Shown: positions 1 through 9,959 of the stretch, one piece after another
How positions within the stretch are numbered: position 1 is the first letter of the stretch
How the letters are laid out: every line of letters begins with the position of its first letter
Source: Psychromonas sp. psych-6C06
Lineage (GTDB): Bacteria > Pseudomonadota > Gammaproteobacteria > Enterobacterales > Psychromonadaceae
Assembly: GCF_002835465.1 (NCBI RefSeq)
Contig: NZ_PIZM01000008.1
Coordinates: 62,001 to 126,000, forward strand
Direction: 5' to 3'
Length of the DNA: 64,000 nucleotides
Notes under the pieces: model-generated
Seen by the model: only the letters and a program-made list of their open reading frames with translations
Database searches by the model: none
What the model was told of the DNA's origin: nothing
Made by a program: the position numbers and the translations under genes

Positions 1-2
1 AC

Positions 3-2474
3 CTAGCGTTTAAAAAGTAGCGTTTGAAAATCATTTTTAGCCATTGGTGTTCCCACAAGATAACCTTGGAATTGCGTACATCCCTTATCGATTAAAAATG
101 CTAACTGCTGATCCGACTCGACCCCTTCAGCTACAACCTCTAAGTGTAATGCTTTCGCCATACTGATGATGGTACCAACTATGACCTGTTGATTATTATC
201 TTGCATTAGATTGACAATGAAGGATTGATCAATTTTTAAAGTAGAAACGGGTAATACGCTTAAATAGGAGAATGAAGAGTACCCCGTACCAAAATCATCG
301 ATTGCAAAGCATAAACCCAGTGCGCGTAGTTTATTTAATTTTTCAATGACGAGATCTTTATGGCTAAGTAAAACATTTTCAGTGATCTCTATTTCGATTA
401 ATTTAGGATCAACTTTGGTTTCGGCCAAGTAAAATTCAATAGCATCCGTAAACCCTGATTGTATAAACTGTTTAGGACTAACGTTCACAGAAAGCGTGGT
501 GAAACTATCTGGCAAGCCAATAGCTTGCCATTTTGCCAGTTGCTCAAATGCGCTTTTAATCACCCAATCCCCAAGAGGGAGAATCAAACCACTATCTTCA
601 GCGACAGGGATAAACTCTGCGGGATTGACCCATCCCTGTGCACTATGTAACCATCGGATTAATGCTTCGGCTCCAATTAATTTACCTTGTGCATCTATAC
701 GAGGCTGAAAATGTAGACTAAATTCATCATGATCTAATCCATAATGAATCTGCTTTTGTAAAGTATGTCTAGCCTGAATTTTTTGCTCAATCTCTTTGGC
801 AAAGAATGAGATATTACTAAAGTGGCTGTCTTCAGAAAATTTAAGCGCCATGGAAGCTTGTCGTAACAAATCATTTGCATCACATTCAATAAGCGGGAAG
901 AGTTCAATACCAAATGCACACGATAAGGCTAATTCAGTGCTATCTATGGTAAAAGTACCCTTTAAGTTTTGATCTAACTTTTTAGTAAACTCGAGCGCCA
1001 TCTCTGCTGCATATTCTCGATTTTGGTGTAGATCAGGGAGCAAGACAACAAATTCACTCTCATTAAGGTGCGCAATAAAATCAGGACCCGTTTTAGATGA
1101 TTCAATACGCCTAGCAATCGCAAATAATAGTTGTTCACTCCGGTAATGATCCTGAAACTCAATAATGGTCTTGTATTGATTACATTCTATAAAAATTATC
1201 GCGCCATACAGATTATTATGTTGGGCTCGTAAGGTTTCTTGCTCAAGGTTAATTAACAATTGTCTGCGATTAGGCAACAAAGTAACCTCATCAAATTGTG
1301 CTTGATAACTAAGTTTTTCTTGGGATTTTTTGTAATTGCTAACATCGGTATTGGTACCAATAACGCGAAGAGGTAAACCATTTGAATCCCAAGAAACCGT
1401 TTGCCCACGTGTTAAAATCCAACGGTATTCGCCGTTGTGGCATCGGATGCGATGGGTGCTTTCAAAAAATGAATTTTTCCCCGAAAAATGCATCTGGAGT
1501 TCATTTAAAACCAGAAAGAGATCATCCTCATGAATACGTGATTCCCACTCTTCAATACAGTTATTAATCTCTTCATTACTATAACCAATCATCTCTTTCC
1601 AACGTTCTGAATAATAAACGCAATCTTGTTCGATATTCCAATCCCAAACACCATCCCTAGCACCACTGAGTGCATATAATAGGCGTTGTTCATTGAACGA
1701 TAATTGATTGAATTTATCGCTCATTTGTGAAGAAAGATCTGCAAAGGAACGCTGTAATGCGCCAATTTCTCCCAAGCCTGATTGGTCGATATCTGCATTA
1801 TTAGAAACTTCGTAATGACGAGTGGATGCGGTAAGCTTGCTAACAGGCTTGATAATGATGCGATTAATAATATATACAAGCACCGCTAAGCTAAACAGCA
1901 AAATCATTGTAATTTTAATCAATGAAAATAGCGCTTCATAACGTAACTCTGTGATAGCACTTGTTAATGAATAACGAATGAATATCAATCCGTTAAACTT
2001 ACGATTTAAGCTATTTCCTTTGGAGAGCATTTGCAGAGGGGCATAAACAATAAGATCTTGTGTAATTTGGTTATATTGGAAGATAAATTCATTTTTTTCG
2101 ATAACTTGTTGTAATAAGTCACCGTCATAATAATCGAGTTGAAGCTTTGCAAACATATACTTATAGCGCAAACTATTGCTCAAAACAATTTGCTGGTTAT
2201 GGTCGATAACGGCGATGCTTATGAAGTTTTGATCCAATGCAATTTCTGAAACAATATTCTGTGCCTGCGCTTTTTCAAGACGCATTAAAGAATTTGATAG
2301 CGTTGTTTGTAAATTTCCTGCAATCCCTTTTATATATTGCTCTTTCTGAGTATAAAGTTTCTTTTGTGCATATTGATACTCGAGAAAGAAAACCGATCCT
2401 TGTAAGAATATAAACACCAAAAATAATATAAGAGGCACTGCGAAATTAAGAGATAACTTATTAAAATTATTCAT
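3..2474 (-). CDS. Membrane PAS-GGDEF-EAL protein, probable c-di-GMP phosphodiesterase
   Basis: This inner-membrane signalling protein has 823 residues. Domains in order are a membrane helix (about 12-31), a periplasmic sensor region (32-180), a second helix (182-205), HAMP (205-257), PAS (265-380, W-D-W-N type), GGDEF (390-555) and EAL (575-815). The GGDEF signature is lost (L-N-E-S-E-F at 470-475), so cyclase activity is unlikely. The EAL domain keeps E-A-L (603-605), the N-V-S motif, the E-I-T-E-N motif, D-D-F-G-T-G and A-E-G-V-E, so it should hydrolyse c-di-GMP. The start codon lies inside the end of the upstream lipoprotein gene (8-base overlap), so the two are co-translated. I infer that the lipoprotein presents a ligand to the periplasmic domain, as NspS does for MbaA in Vibrio. 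The stop codon TAG is inside the window, so the gene is complete. Confidence 0.88.
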   Translation of the reverse strand: MNNFNKLSLNFAVPLILFLVFIFLQGSVFFLEYQYAQKKLYTQKEQYIKGIAGNLQTTLSNSLMRLEKAQAQNIVSEIALDQNFISIAVIDHNQQIVLSNSLRYKYMFAKLQLDYYDGDLLQQVIEKNEFIFQYNQITQDLIVYAPLQMLSKGNSLNRKFNGLIFIRYSLTSAITELRYEALFSLIKITMILLFSLAVLVYIINRIIIKPVSKLTASTRHYEVSNNADIDQSGLGEIGALQRSFADLSSQMSDKFNQLSFNEQRLLYALSGARDGVWDWNIEQDCVYYSERWKEMIGYSNEEINNCIEEWESRIHEDDLFLVLNELQMHFSGKNSFFESTHRIRCHNGEYRWILTRGQTVSWDSNGLPLRVIGTNTDVSNYKKSQEKLSYQAQFDEVTLLPNRRQLLINLEQETLRAQHNNLYGAIIFIECNQYKTIIEFQDHYRSEQLLFAIARRIESSKTGPDFIAHLNESEFVVLLPDLHQNREYAAEMALEFTKKLDQNLKGTFTIDSTELALSCAFGIELFPLIECDANDLLRQASMALKFSEDSHFSNISFFAKEIEQKIQARHTLQKQIHYGLDHDEFSLHFQPRIDAQGKLIGAEALIRWLHSAQGWVNPAEFIPVAEDSGLILPLGDWVIKSAFEQLAKWQAIGLPDSFTTLSVNVSPKQFIQSGFTDAIEFYLAETKVDPKLIEIEITENVLLSHKDLVIEKLNKLRALGLCFAIDDFGTGYSSFSYLSVLPVSTLKIDQSFIVNLMQDNNQQVIVGTIISMAKALHLEVVAEGVESDQQLAFLIDKGCTQFQGYLVGTPMAKNDFQTLLFKR

Positions 2475-3444
2475 AGATCACACGCTCCAAAATACGAGTC
2501 GATATAATTGATTTAAAATCACTTGGTATCTTGCCCAACATATTTTTCTGGGTCATAAACTTACTGAGTTGAGCTGCCTGCAACTCAACATTAGAAGGTG
2601 AACCTGAAAGGCGCATTAATGCATCTTTAGGCTCAATAAAACGCGTACCTTTAAAAGACTCTTCTAAAAGATACGGATAAATCTGCAGACGCACAGCTAT
2701 TGTTGTTAATGCATCTTTTTCGTTATCTAAATAATACTCATGTGCTTTATAAAAACGTTTTAATAAATCTGTTACTTGCGCTTCTTTACTCACCAAAATA
2801 TCTTTTCTAACCACAACTAAATGGGTAATTCTTTGTTGTAAAAGTCGAGAGTTCAGTATTTCTCGCGCACCAAGTTGTATCAACTGTTGCTTTTCAGGTT
2901 CTCGTACAATGAGTGCATCAATATTGCCTTGCATATAAGCATCTTTGGCCTCACTTTGTTTTACTTCAAATAATTGAACTGTTTGATTATTTAATCCAGA
3001 AAGTGTAAATACTTCATCTAACAACAATGCGCCTGCCGCTTTATTTTCATAACCGATAGAGCGCCATTTTAGCTGCTCAAGTGTTTTGATTTCAGGCTTC
3101 ACTAACAGTGCGTCGCCCCCACTTGATTGATCAATTACAGAGACAATTTTAAGATCAATGCCAAGAGCAACTAGCGTCAGTACCTCATCGAGCGAGAGGA
3201 ATGCGACATCTAATTTACCCGTTTGAAATGCTTGTATTACACTGGTTGATGAGGGTAATTCAAAAAGTGAATATTGACTTTGTGGTAAGTAATTAAGCTC
3301 TTTGGCCAAAAACAAAAATTCAAAATTAGGCCAAGGCGCAGCGGCAACTGTTAATGGTCGCTCATAGGGGTTACAGGCAGATATAAAAAAAAGCGATATC
3401 AACAAAATTGTTAATCGCTTAGGAAGTAAAACTGGTAATTTCAT
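2467..3444 (-). CDS. Solute-binding lipoprotein, NMT1/THI5-like (SsuA/TauA fold)
   Basis: This is a type 2 periplasmic binding protein of 325 residues. It starts at the ATG at 3444. The frame is open to 3519, but that extension would run into the htpX terminator and lacks a signal peptide, whereas from 3444 there is K-R, a hydrophobic helix and a lipobox (I-S-A-C, Cys24). The body has the family pattern: a short strand followed by A-A-P-W-P, then F-Q-T-G-K-L-D-V-A-F, and a G-N-I-D-A-L motif. No ABC permease or ATPase gene adjoins it; the only partner is the overlapping GGDEF-EAL gene. That suggests ligand sensing instead of import. The ligand is unknown; the family binds sulfonates, pyrimidine precursors and similar small molecules. 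Confidence 0.8.
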   Translation of the reverse strand: MKLPVLLPKRLTILLISLFFISACNPYERPLTVAAAPWPNFEFLFLAKELNYLPQSQYSLFELPSSTSVIQAFQTGKLDVAFLSLDEVLTLVALGIDLKIVSVIDQSSGGDALLVKPEIKTLEQLKWRSIGYENKAAGALLLDEVFTLSGLNNQTVQLFEVKQSEAKDAYMQGNIDALIVREPEKQQLIQLGAREILNSRLLQQRITHLVVVRKDILVSKEAQVTDLLKRFYKAHEYYLDNEKDALTTIAVRLQIYPYLLEESFKGTRFIEPKDALMRLSGSPSNVELQAAQLSKFMTQKNMLGKIPSDFKSIISTRILERVIYE

Positions 3445-3517
3445 AGAAGGCCTAAATACGCACAAATCAGTCGAGAAAAAAGATATTTGTCGATGATCAT
3501 GACAGAAATAGGGACAC

Positions 3518-3555
3518 AAAAAAACCGCTATTTACTTAAAAATAGCGGTTTTTTT
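3518..3555 (-). terminator. Intrinsic terminator of htpX
   Basis: A perfect hairpin with arms around 3521-3533 and 3540-3553 (core ACCGCTATTT) is flanked by A- and T-runs, so it can work in both directions. It lies between the htpX stop and the lipoprotein start and ends htpX transcription. It also argues against the longer lipoprotein start. Confidence 0.85.
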
Positions 3556-3637
3556 CTAATTTGAGTTGTTAAAAGCCATTCTCATTTAAACACAGTTAAA
3601 AATACATCTTGTTTAAATAAATTGTGCTATCACAAGA

Positions 3638-4507
3638 TTAAGAAATCGCTTGTAAAGCTTCAATTCTAGATGCTAAAGGTGGGTGAGACATAAATAATCC
3701 ACCACTACGTTTACCAGAGATTCCGAATGCCATCAAGCTTCCTTCTAGATGTGGTTCACTGCCTTTTTGTAAACGTTGTAATGCAGCAATCATTTTTTCT
3801 TTACCAACTAATGCCGCTGCTCCTGAATCAGCACTAAATTCGCGTTTACGTGAGTAATACATGACAATGGTACTTGCTAACACACCAAACACCATTTCTA
3901 GAATAAATACGATGATGAAATAGGAAAAGCCATGCCCTGATGACTCTTCATCGTTATTACTCAGAAAGTTATCGATGATCCCCCCCACAACACGTGCAAT
4001 GAAAATAACAAAAGTGTTTACTACACCTTGGATTAAGGCCAGTGTAACCATATCACCATTAGCCACATGACTAACCTCATGCGCCAATACAGCTTCAATT
4101 TCATCGCGTGTCATCGTATTTAATAAACCAGTACTTACAGCTACAAGCGCCTTATTTTTATTCATACCCGTTGCAAACGCATTCATATCTGGTGCATTGT
4201 ATATTGCGACTTCTGGGCATTCTATTCCTGCTTTTTGCGCTTGAGCACGCACCGTATTTACGAGCCAAGATTCAGTTTCATTGCCAGGGTTTTCGATGAC
4301 AATCGCCCCGGTACTGCGTTTAGCTATCCACTTAGACATAGCTAAAGAGATAAAAGAACCACCAAATCCAAAGACGATAGCAAGGATCAACAAGCCTTCG
4401 GTACTGCGGGAATTCATGCCGGTAAAAGCAAAAATAATATTTAAAACAATGCCTAAAACCAACACAACCGCTAAGTTAGTGATTAAGAATAAAGCAATAC
4501 GTTTCAT
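3638..4507 (-). CDS. htpX: Protease HtpX, membrane zinc metalloprotease
   Basis: HtpX is an inner-membrane endoprotease that degrades misfolded membrane proteins alongside FtsH and is a heat- and envelope-stress gene in enterics. The protein has 289 residues, close to the E. coli length, with two N-terminal membrane helices, the zinc motif H-E-V-S-H followed by V-A-N-G-D, and two further helices after it. The conserved S-H-P-P-L-A-S-R-I tail is present. The start was placed at the ATG at 4507, which has GAGG just upstream. The longer open frame to 4591 adds 28 residues with no family counterpart. It is divergent from ppiC, with about 130 bases holding both promoters. Confidence 0.96.
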   Translation of the reverse strand: MKRIALFLITNLAVVLVLGIVLNIIFAFTGMNSRSTEGLLILAIVFGFGGSFISLAMSKWIAKRSTGAIVIENPGNETESWLVNTVRAQAQKAGIECPEVAIYNAPDMNAFATGMNKNKALVAVSTGLLNTMTRDEIEAVLAHEVSHVANGDMVTLALIQGVVNTFVIFIARVVGGIIDNFLSNNDEESSGHGFSYFIIVFILEMVFGVLASTIVMYYSRKREFSADSGAAALVGKEKMIAALQRLQKGSEPHLEGSLMAFGISGKRSGGLFMSHPPLASRIEALQAIS

Positions 4508-4638
4508 AGTTACCTCTATTAATGATAAGAAAATAAGTGACATCATATGTCTATCGGTAATTATTGCAAGCAAAATATTGATTGATCTCAATTTTTACTT
4601 TATCGTGCATTTTCACAATCAAAAAATAGGAATATATC

Positions 4639-4920
4639 ATGGCTTTAGCAAGTGCACGTCATATCTTAGTTAGCTCTGAAGAGAGTTGTTTAACACTTAA
4701 AAATGAAATTGAAGCAGGAACTGATTTCGCTGAAGTTGCAAAAAAACATTCCTCTTGCCCATCGGGCGCGCAAGGTGGTGAATTAGGTGAGTTTGGACCT
4801 GGAATGATGGTACCAGAGTTCGACAAAGTTGTTTTTAGTGCTCCTGTCGGCGTTGTACAAGGCCCAGTGAAAACACAGTTTGGCTACCATTTATTAGAAG
4901 TGACGTCTCGCCAAGACTAA
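4639..4920 (+). CDS. ppiC: Peptidyl-prolyl cis-trans isomerase C (parvulin)
   Basis: This small cytosolic parvulin of 93 residues catalyses proline cis-trans isomerisation during folding. A single rotamase domain fills the protein: A-R-H-I-L-V near the start, S-C-P-S-G-A-Q-G-G-E-L-G-E-F-G in the middle, and T-Q-F-G-Y-H-L-L-E at the end. All of these are typical of E. coli PpiC. It has no signal peptide. AGGAA lies just before the ATG. It stands alone, followed by a hairpin, and is divergent from htpX. Confidence 0.96.
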   Translation: MALASARHILVSSEESCLTLKNEIEAGTDFAEVAKKHSSCPSGAQGGELGEFGPGMMVPEFDKVVFSAPVGVVQGPVKTQFGYHLLEVTSRQD

Positions 4921-4930
4921 TCTTTAATAT

Positions 4931-4966
4931 ATCAACTAACTTAGATTACGATTTAAGTTAGTTGAT
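4931..4966 (+). terminator. Hairpin after ppiC
   Basis: Thirteen-base perfect arms at 4931-4943 and 4954-4966 enclose a 10-base loop, 10 bases after the ppiC stop. No T-run follows, so it may stabilise the 3' end or act as an imperfect terminator. Confidence 0.55.
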
Positions 4967-5169
4967 AAACACCTTCCATAGTCCATATTGCTTCCCCCCT
5001 CTTTACGCTATTTATTTAGTTTGGTATTAAACTTTCTTCAACACAACGAGTATTGAGCCCAAATACCAACATTTGTTGTAAAAATAACCTTGAAACATCA
5101 ACAGCACCTAGTATTACCTTGAAAATTGATGAGAATAAATGAGAATAAAGCGCTTGATCGGGAAATAGC

Positions 5170-5337
5170 TTATACCAAATCCATTAAATAACTGATTATT
5201 TTTACTGGCTAAAAAGAGCTATCTCTGCGTTAAAAGTGTTGCAAATAGAGCAACTATTTACTTTAACTTTCGACTTGTGCTACCCCCTTTTTCTTACGTA
5301 AAATTTGAACACTATATTAGTGGAATTGGTATTACAT
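5170..5337. repeat. Intergenic repeat, copy A (MITE-like)
   Basis: The element is about 168 bases with imperfect terminal inverted repeats: TATACCAAATCCA at the left end against AATACCAATTCCA read inward from the right end (11 of 13). A diverged relative with the same ends and an internal CGTTAAAA lies at 52335-52503. It has no open frame, which fits a small non-autonomous element. Copies with these ends are, from memory, common in marine gammaproteobacteria. Confidence 0.65.
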
Positions 5338-5362
5338 TATTTATAATCTTCAAACTGAAGAC

Positions 5363-5390
5363 AAAAAAATACCACTATAAAAGTGGCATT
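5363..5390 (-). terminator. Intrinsic terminator of secF operon
   Basis: Read on the minus strand, a hairpin with arms TGCCACT and AGTGGTA is followed by a run of seven T, 25 bases after the secF stop. It closes the queA-tgt-yajC-secD-secF transcript. Confidence 0.85.
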
Positions 5391-5414
5391 TTAAAATCAA
5401 AATCGAATGATTAT

Positions 5415-6362
5415 TTACATTAACGCTTCTTGATCTGCGCCTTCTTTTTCAACTACTTCAGGTATCATATGCTCTCTGCTAACACCTAACTTAACAGCCA
5501 GTGCACTCGCAACATAGATAGATGAATAAGTACCGACAAAGATACCTATCAACAATGCAGTAGCAAAGCCATGTATCAATGCGCCACCAACTAAGAATAG
5601 TGAAACAAGTACAAAAATAGTTGTACCAGAGGTGATCATTGTTCGGTTCAGTGTTTGCGTAATTGAGTGATCAACCACTTCATCAGGTGTTGAAGTGGCC
5701 ATTAAACGGAAGTTTTCACGAATACGATCAAAAACAACAATAGTATCATTTAATGAGTAACCAACTACCGCAAGTAATGCAGCTAAAACGGTTAAATCAA
5801 ACTCTAATTGGAACAATGAAAATACACCCAGCGTAATGATAATATCATGCCCTAGTGCCAGTACAGCACCAGCAGCAAGTCGCCATTCAAACCGAGCACT
5901 TACATAAATCATGATACAGATTAGTGCGATAATAATTGCCAGTCCACCATCTTCTGCTAGTTCAGCACCAACGTTTGGACCAACAAATTCGATACGACGC
6001 ATAACCACTTCACCATAATCGGCAGCTTGCAAAGCATCTAAAACCTGATTACCAACGACCACACCTTTTACACCATCCTGCGGTGCAATTCGGATCATAA
6101 CTTCATGGCTACTACCAAAGTGTTGAACAACTGCACCCGGGAAATTCGCCTGTGCTAACGTTTCACGTACTTCAGGTAATACCGCGGGTTGTTCAAAACC
6201 CACATCAATGAGTGTACCGCCTGTGAAATCAAGTCCCCAGTTAATCCAATTGATACTTAATGTAACAATAGATGCGATCACAAGAAACATTGAAAGCCAA
6301 GTTGCTGGCTTTGAATATTTCATAAAACGAATAGGAGTCGTTCCTTTAAATAATTCAAACAT
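5415..6362 (-). CDS. secF: Protein translocase subunit SecF
   Basis: SecF pairs with SecD in the proton-driven complex that helps SecYEG complete protein export. The 315-residue protein has six membrane helices and a periplasmic loop after the first. Family marks are N-W-G-L-D-F-T-G-G-T after helix 1, the A-L-L-A-V-V-G-Y-S-L-N-D-T-I-V-V-F-D-R-I-R-E-N block in the helix 4 region, and S-G-T-T-I-F. The gene lies 19 bases after secD, with AAGGA before its ATG. Length and order match E. coli. Confidence 0.97.
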   Translation of the reverse strand: MFELFKGTTPIRFMKYSKPATWLSMFLVIASIVTLSINWINWGLDFTGGTLIDVGFEQPAVLPEVRETLAQANFPGAVVQHFGSSHEVMIRIAPQDGVKGVVVGNQVLDALQAADYGEVVMRRIEFVGPNVGAELAEDGGLAIIIALICIMIYVSARFEWRLAAGAVLALGHDIIITLGVFSLFQLEFDLTVLAALLAVVGYSLNDTIVVFDRIRENFRLMATSTPDEVVDHSITQTLNRTMITSGTTIFVLVSLFLVGGALIHGFATALLIGIFVGTYSSIYVASALAVKLGVSREHMIPEVVEKEGADQEALM

Positions 6363-6381
6363 AATTTTTCCTTAACTCGTT

Positions 6382-8244
6382 TTAGATAGACAGTTTCTTA
6401 ATATCATTACGTCCGCCCCATATTGCATTCACTAATGCACGAGTACCAAATATTGAGGTAAACATAGAGGTAGCAATACCGATCATCAGTGTTACTGCAA
6501 AGCCTTTAATTGGACCTGTACCAACAGCAAACAAAATCATTGCAGTGATCAAGGTGGTAATATTTGCATCAGCAATAGTCGAGAAAGCATTTGAATAGCC
6601 TTCATTGATCGCTCGCTGAATTGATTTACCGGCTTTTATCTCTTCTCGAATACGCTCAAAAATAAGCACATTTGCATCGACAGCCATCCCGACGGTCAAT
6701 ACGATACCCGCAATACCCGGTAGAGTTAACGTTGCACCAGGAATCATCGACATTAAACCGACAATCATGACAATGTTAAACAATAGGGCTGTGTTAGCAA
6801 TGGCACCGAATTTTCGATAGTAGATAAACATAAAGATAACAACAGCTAATAGACCGTAAATCATCGCTTTAACACCGTTATCAATGTTTTGTTTACCTAG
6901 GCTAGGACCAATCGTTCGCTCTTCGACGATTTGAATCGGGGCAATCAATGCACCAGCACGTAATAGCAATGCTAAGTTATGCGCTTCAGCTGCATTATCA
7001 AGTCCGGTGATACGGAAACTACGACCAAGCTGTGCTTGAATTGTTGCAACGTTCGCTATTTCTTCACGCTTTGCAATTTCAGATTTACCATTTGCTTTCT
7101 TTTTACCTGTTGGTAAATATTCGATGAACAAAGTAGCCATTGGCTTGCCGATATTGTCTTTTGTGAAACGCGACATTTTACTGCCACCTTTAGCATCAAG
7201 AGAAATATTTACCTGTGGACGGCCATATTCATCCATGCTCGATTGTGCATCAACGATATGATTACCCGTTAAGATAATATTTTTCTTTACAACAACGGGG
7301 CGTCCATTACGTTCCTTATAAACGACACTTGAAGAAGGTAAACGTCCGGCCAGTGCATCACTGATATCAGTTGTAGAGTCAACAGGGTGGAATTCAAGTG
7401 TTGCCGTTGCACCTAAAATTTCTTTAGCACGAGCAGTATCTTGTACACCAGGTAGTTCAACAACGATACGATCTGCACCTTGACGTTGAACAAGAGGTTC
7501 TGCAACACCCAGTTCATTTACACGATTACGTAAAATGCTTAAGTTTTGTTGTAATGCATCTTCTTTTGTTGCTTTAAGCTCTTCATCACCCATTGAAACA
7601 GTTAATACGAATTCACCGTTAGCTTCACTATCAACAAATAAGAAACCAGGGTTAATTGGTTTTAAGTGATTAACCGCTTTATCAAGGGTCTCTTCATCGA
7701 CAAATCGCAAAACAACACCTGTTTCACTGCTGTCTTTACGGATACCACGAAAACGGATTTTTTGCTCACGTAGCTCCGAACGGAAATCTTGAACCATTTG
7801 CTCTTGAGCTTTGGCAACCGCCTCATCCATGTCCACTTCCATTAAGAAATGAACACCGCCACGTAAATCTAATCCAAGTTTAAGCGGTGAGCCTCCAATC
7901 GCTTCTAACCAAGCAGGGGTAGCAGGAGCAAGATTTAACGCACTTACAAATCCATCACCGAGTTGCTCACCAATCGTTTCACGTGCAACTAGTTGATCTT
8001 CACTTGAATTAAGACGAATTAAAATCTGGCCATTCTCAAGTACAGTACTTTTAGGTGTAATATTTGCTTGAGTAAGTAAGGTTTCAACTTTATCGAGGGT
8101 AGCTAATTCAACTTTGGCACCACGTGTTGCAGAGATTTGAATAGCGGGGTCTTCACCATATAGGTTTGGCGCTGCGTAGAGTAAACTGACTAGCACGATA
8201 ATGCTTAGCAGAATATACTTCCACATTGGGTATTTATTTAACAC
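6382..8244 (-). CDS. secD: Protein translocase subunit SecD
   Basis: SecD has 620 residues here, with one N-terminal helix, a large periplasmic P1 domain and five C-terminal helices. Marks include [23 protein letters not shown], and the helix 4 block [17 protein letters not shown], which holds the proton-relay aspartate. The start was set at the GTG at 8244: AGGA sits 7 bases upstream, and the product then begins L-N-K-Y-P-M-W-K-Y, as in E. coli SecD. The frame is open further to a TTG at 8268, but that has no ribosome site. The gap to yajC contains a terminator-like hairpin, so secDF may be attenuated relative to yajC. Confidence 0.96.
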   Translation of the reverse strand: MLNKYPMWKYILLSIIVLVSLLYAAPNLYGEDPAIQISATRGAKVELATLDKVETLLTQANITPKSTVLENGQILIRLNSSEDQLVARETIGEQLGDGFVSALNLAPATPAWLEAIGGSPLKLGLDLRGGVHFLMEVDMDEAVAKAQEQMVQDFRSELREQKIRFRGIRKDSSETGVVLRFVDEETLDKAVNHLKPINPGFLFVDSEANGEFVLTVSMGDEELKATKEDALQQNLSILRNRVNELGVAEPLVQRQGADRIVVELPGVQDTARAKEILGATATLEFHPVDSTTDISDALAGRLPSSSVVYKERNGRPVVVKKNIILTGNHIVDAQSSMDEYGRPQVNISLDAKGGSKMSRFTKDNIGKPMATLFIEYLPTGKKKANGKSEIAKREEIANVATIQAQLGRSFRITGLDNAAEAHNLALLLRAGALIAPIQIVEERTIGPSLGKQNIDNGVKAMIYGLLAVVIFMFIYYRKFGAIANTALLFNIVMIVGLMSMIPGATLTLPGIAGIVLTVGMAVDANVLIFERIREEIKAGKSIQRAINEGYSNAFSTIADANITTLITAMILFAVGTGPIKGFAVTLMIGIATSMFTSIFGTRALVNAIWGGRNDIKKLSI

Positions 8245-8285
8245 AATACAGTCCTTTATGTCTGCCAATATCAGTTCACATTGGC

Positions 8286-8319
8286 ATGAAAAAAGCGAAA
8301 TCGGTATCGATTTCGCTTT
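8286..8319 (-). terminator. Terminator-like hairpin between yajC and secD
   Basis: Twelve-base perfect arms at 8292-8303 and 8308-8319 (AAAGCGAAATCG and its complement) enclose a four-base loop. On the minus strand a run of at least six T follows at once. It sits just after the yajC stop, upstream of secD, where a partial terminator would lower secDF output. Confidence 0.75.
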
Positions 8320-8325
8320 GTTAAA

Positions 8326-8661
8326 TTAAATAGATTTCAAAGTGCCTTTTGGTAGCACAGCAGAGATAAAATCTTTTTTCAATGAAATAACGTTATTTTC
8401 GTTTAATTCAATTTGAACATAATCGTTTTCTGCACTGATTTTAACGATACGGCCAATTAAACCTCCTGATGTTAATACTTCATCGCCTTTACCCATGCTT
8501 TCCATTAAGCTTTTATGCTCTTTTGTACGGCGAGCTTGTGGACGGTAAATCATGAAGTAAAAAATACCTGCAAAGATTACCATCATAAAGATAAACGAAA
8601 AACCACCTTGCTCTGGTGCGCCCTCAGCTGCTGCATGTGCCTGTGAAATGAAAAAACTCAT
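8326..8661 (-). CDS. yajC: Sec translocon accessory subunit YajC
   Basis: YajC is a small single-span membrane protein that associates with SecDF. The 111-residue product has an N-terminal helix with F-Y-F-M-I-Y-R-P-Q-A-R-R at its cytoplasmic edge, and G-D-E-V-L-T-S-G-G-L-I-G-R-I in the soluble part. Both are the family's hallmarks. A GAGGGG ribosome site precedes the ATG. It lies between tgt and secD as in E. coli. Confidence 0.97.
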   Translation of the reverse strand: MSFFISQAHAAAEGAPEQGGFSFIFMMVIFAGIFYFMIYRPQARRTKEHKSLMESMGKGDEVLTSGGLIGRIVKISAENDYVQIELNENNVISLKKDFISAVLPKGTLKSI

Positions 8662-8757
8662 CGAGATATCCCCTCTTTATTAAAATTAAAAATTGTTATA
8701 TTTATTATTGGGTCAATTTAACACTTTTCAATGCGTATTGATTAATTGGCCCTTATT

Positions 8758-9948
<1,191 letters not shown>

Positions 9949-9959
9949 TCAAATTATGC

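Larger units (their letters stand above)
4967..5414. other. Non-coding stretch between ppiC and secF
   Basis: No credible gene is seen here. The left part (4967-5165) is AT-rich without clear structure, apart from a short inverted pair (TTGGTATT at 5021-5028 and AATACCAA at 5062-5069). The right part holds the repeat at 5170-5337 and the secF terminator at 5363-5390. Confidence 0.7.

Noticed and set aside
3445-3519. N-terminal extension of the solute-binding lipoprotein
   Set aside because: It overlaps the htpX terminator and would bury the signal peptide.
4508-4591. N-terminal extension of HtpX
   Set aside because: No ribosome site, and HtpX of relatives begins at the GAGG-preceded ATG.
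4281-4673. 130-codon plus-strand frame running toward ppiC
   Set aside because: Most of it is antisense to htpX and its end overlaps ppiC in another frame; ppiC is the clear gene.
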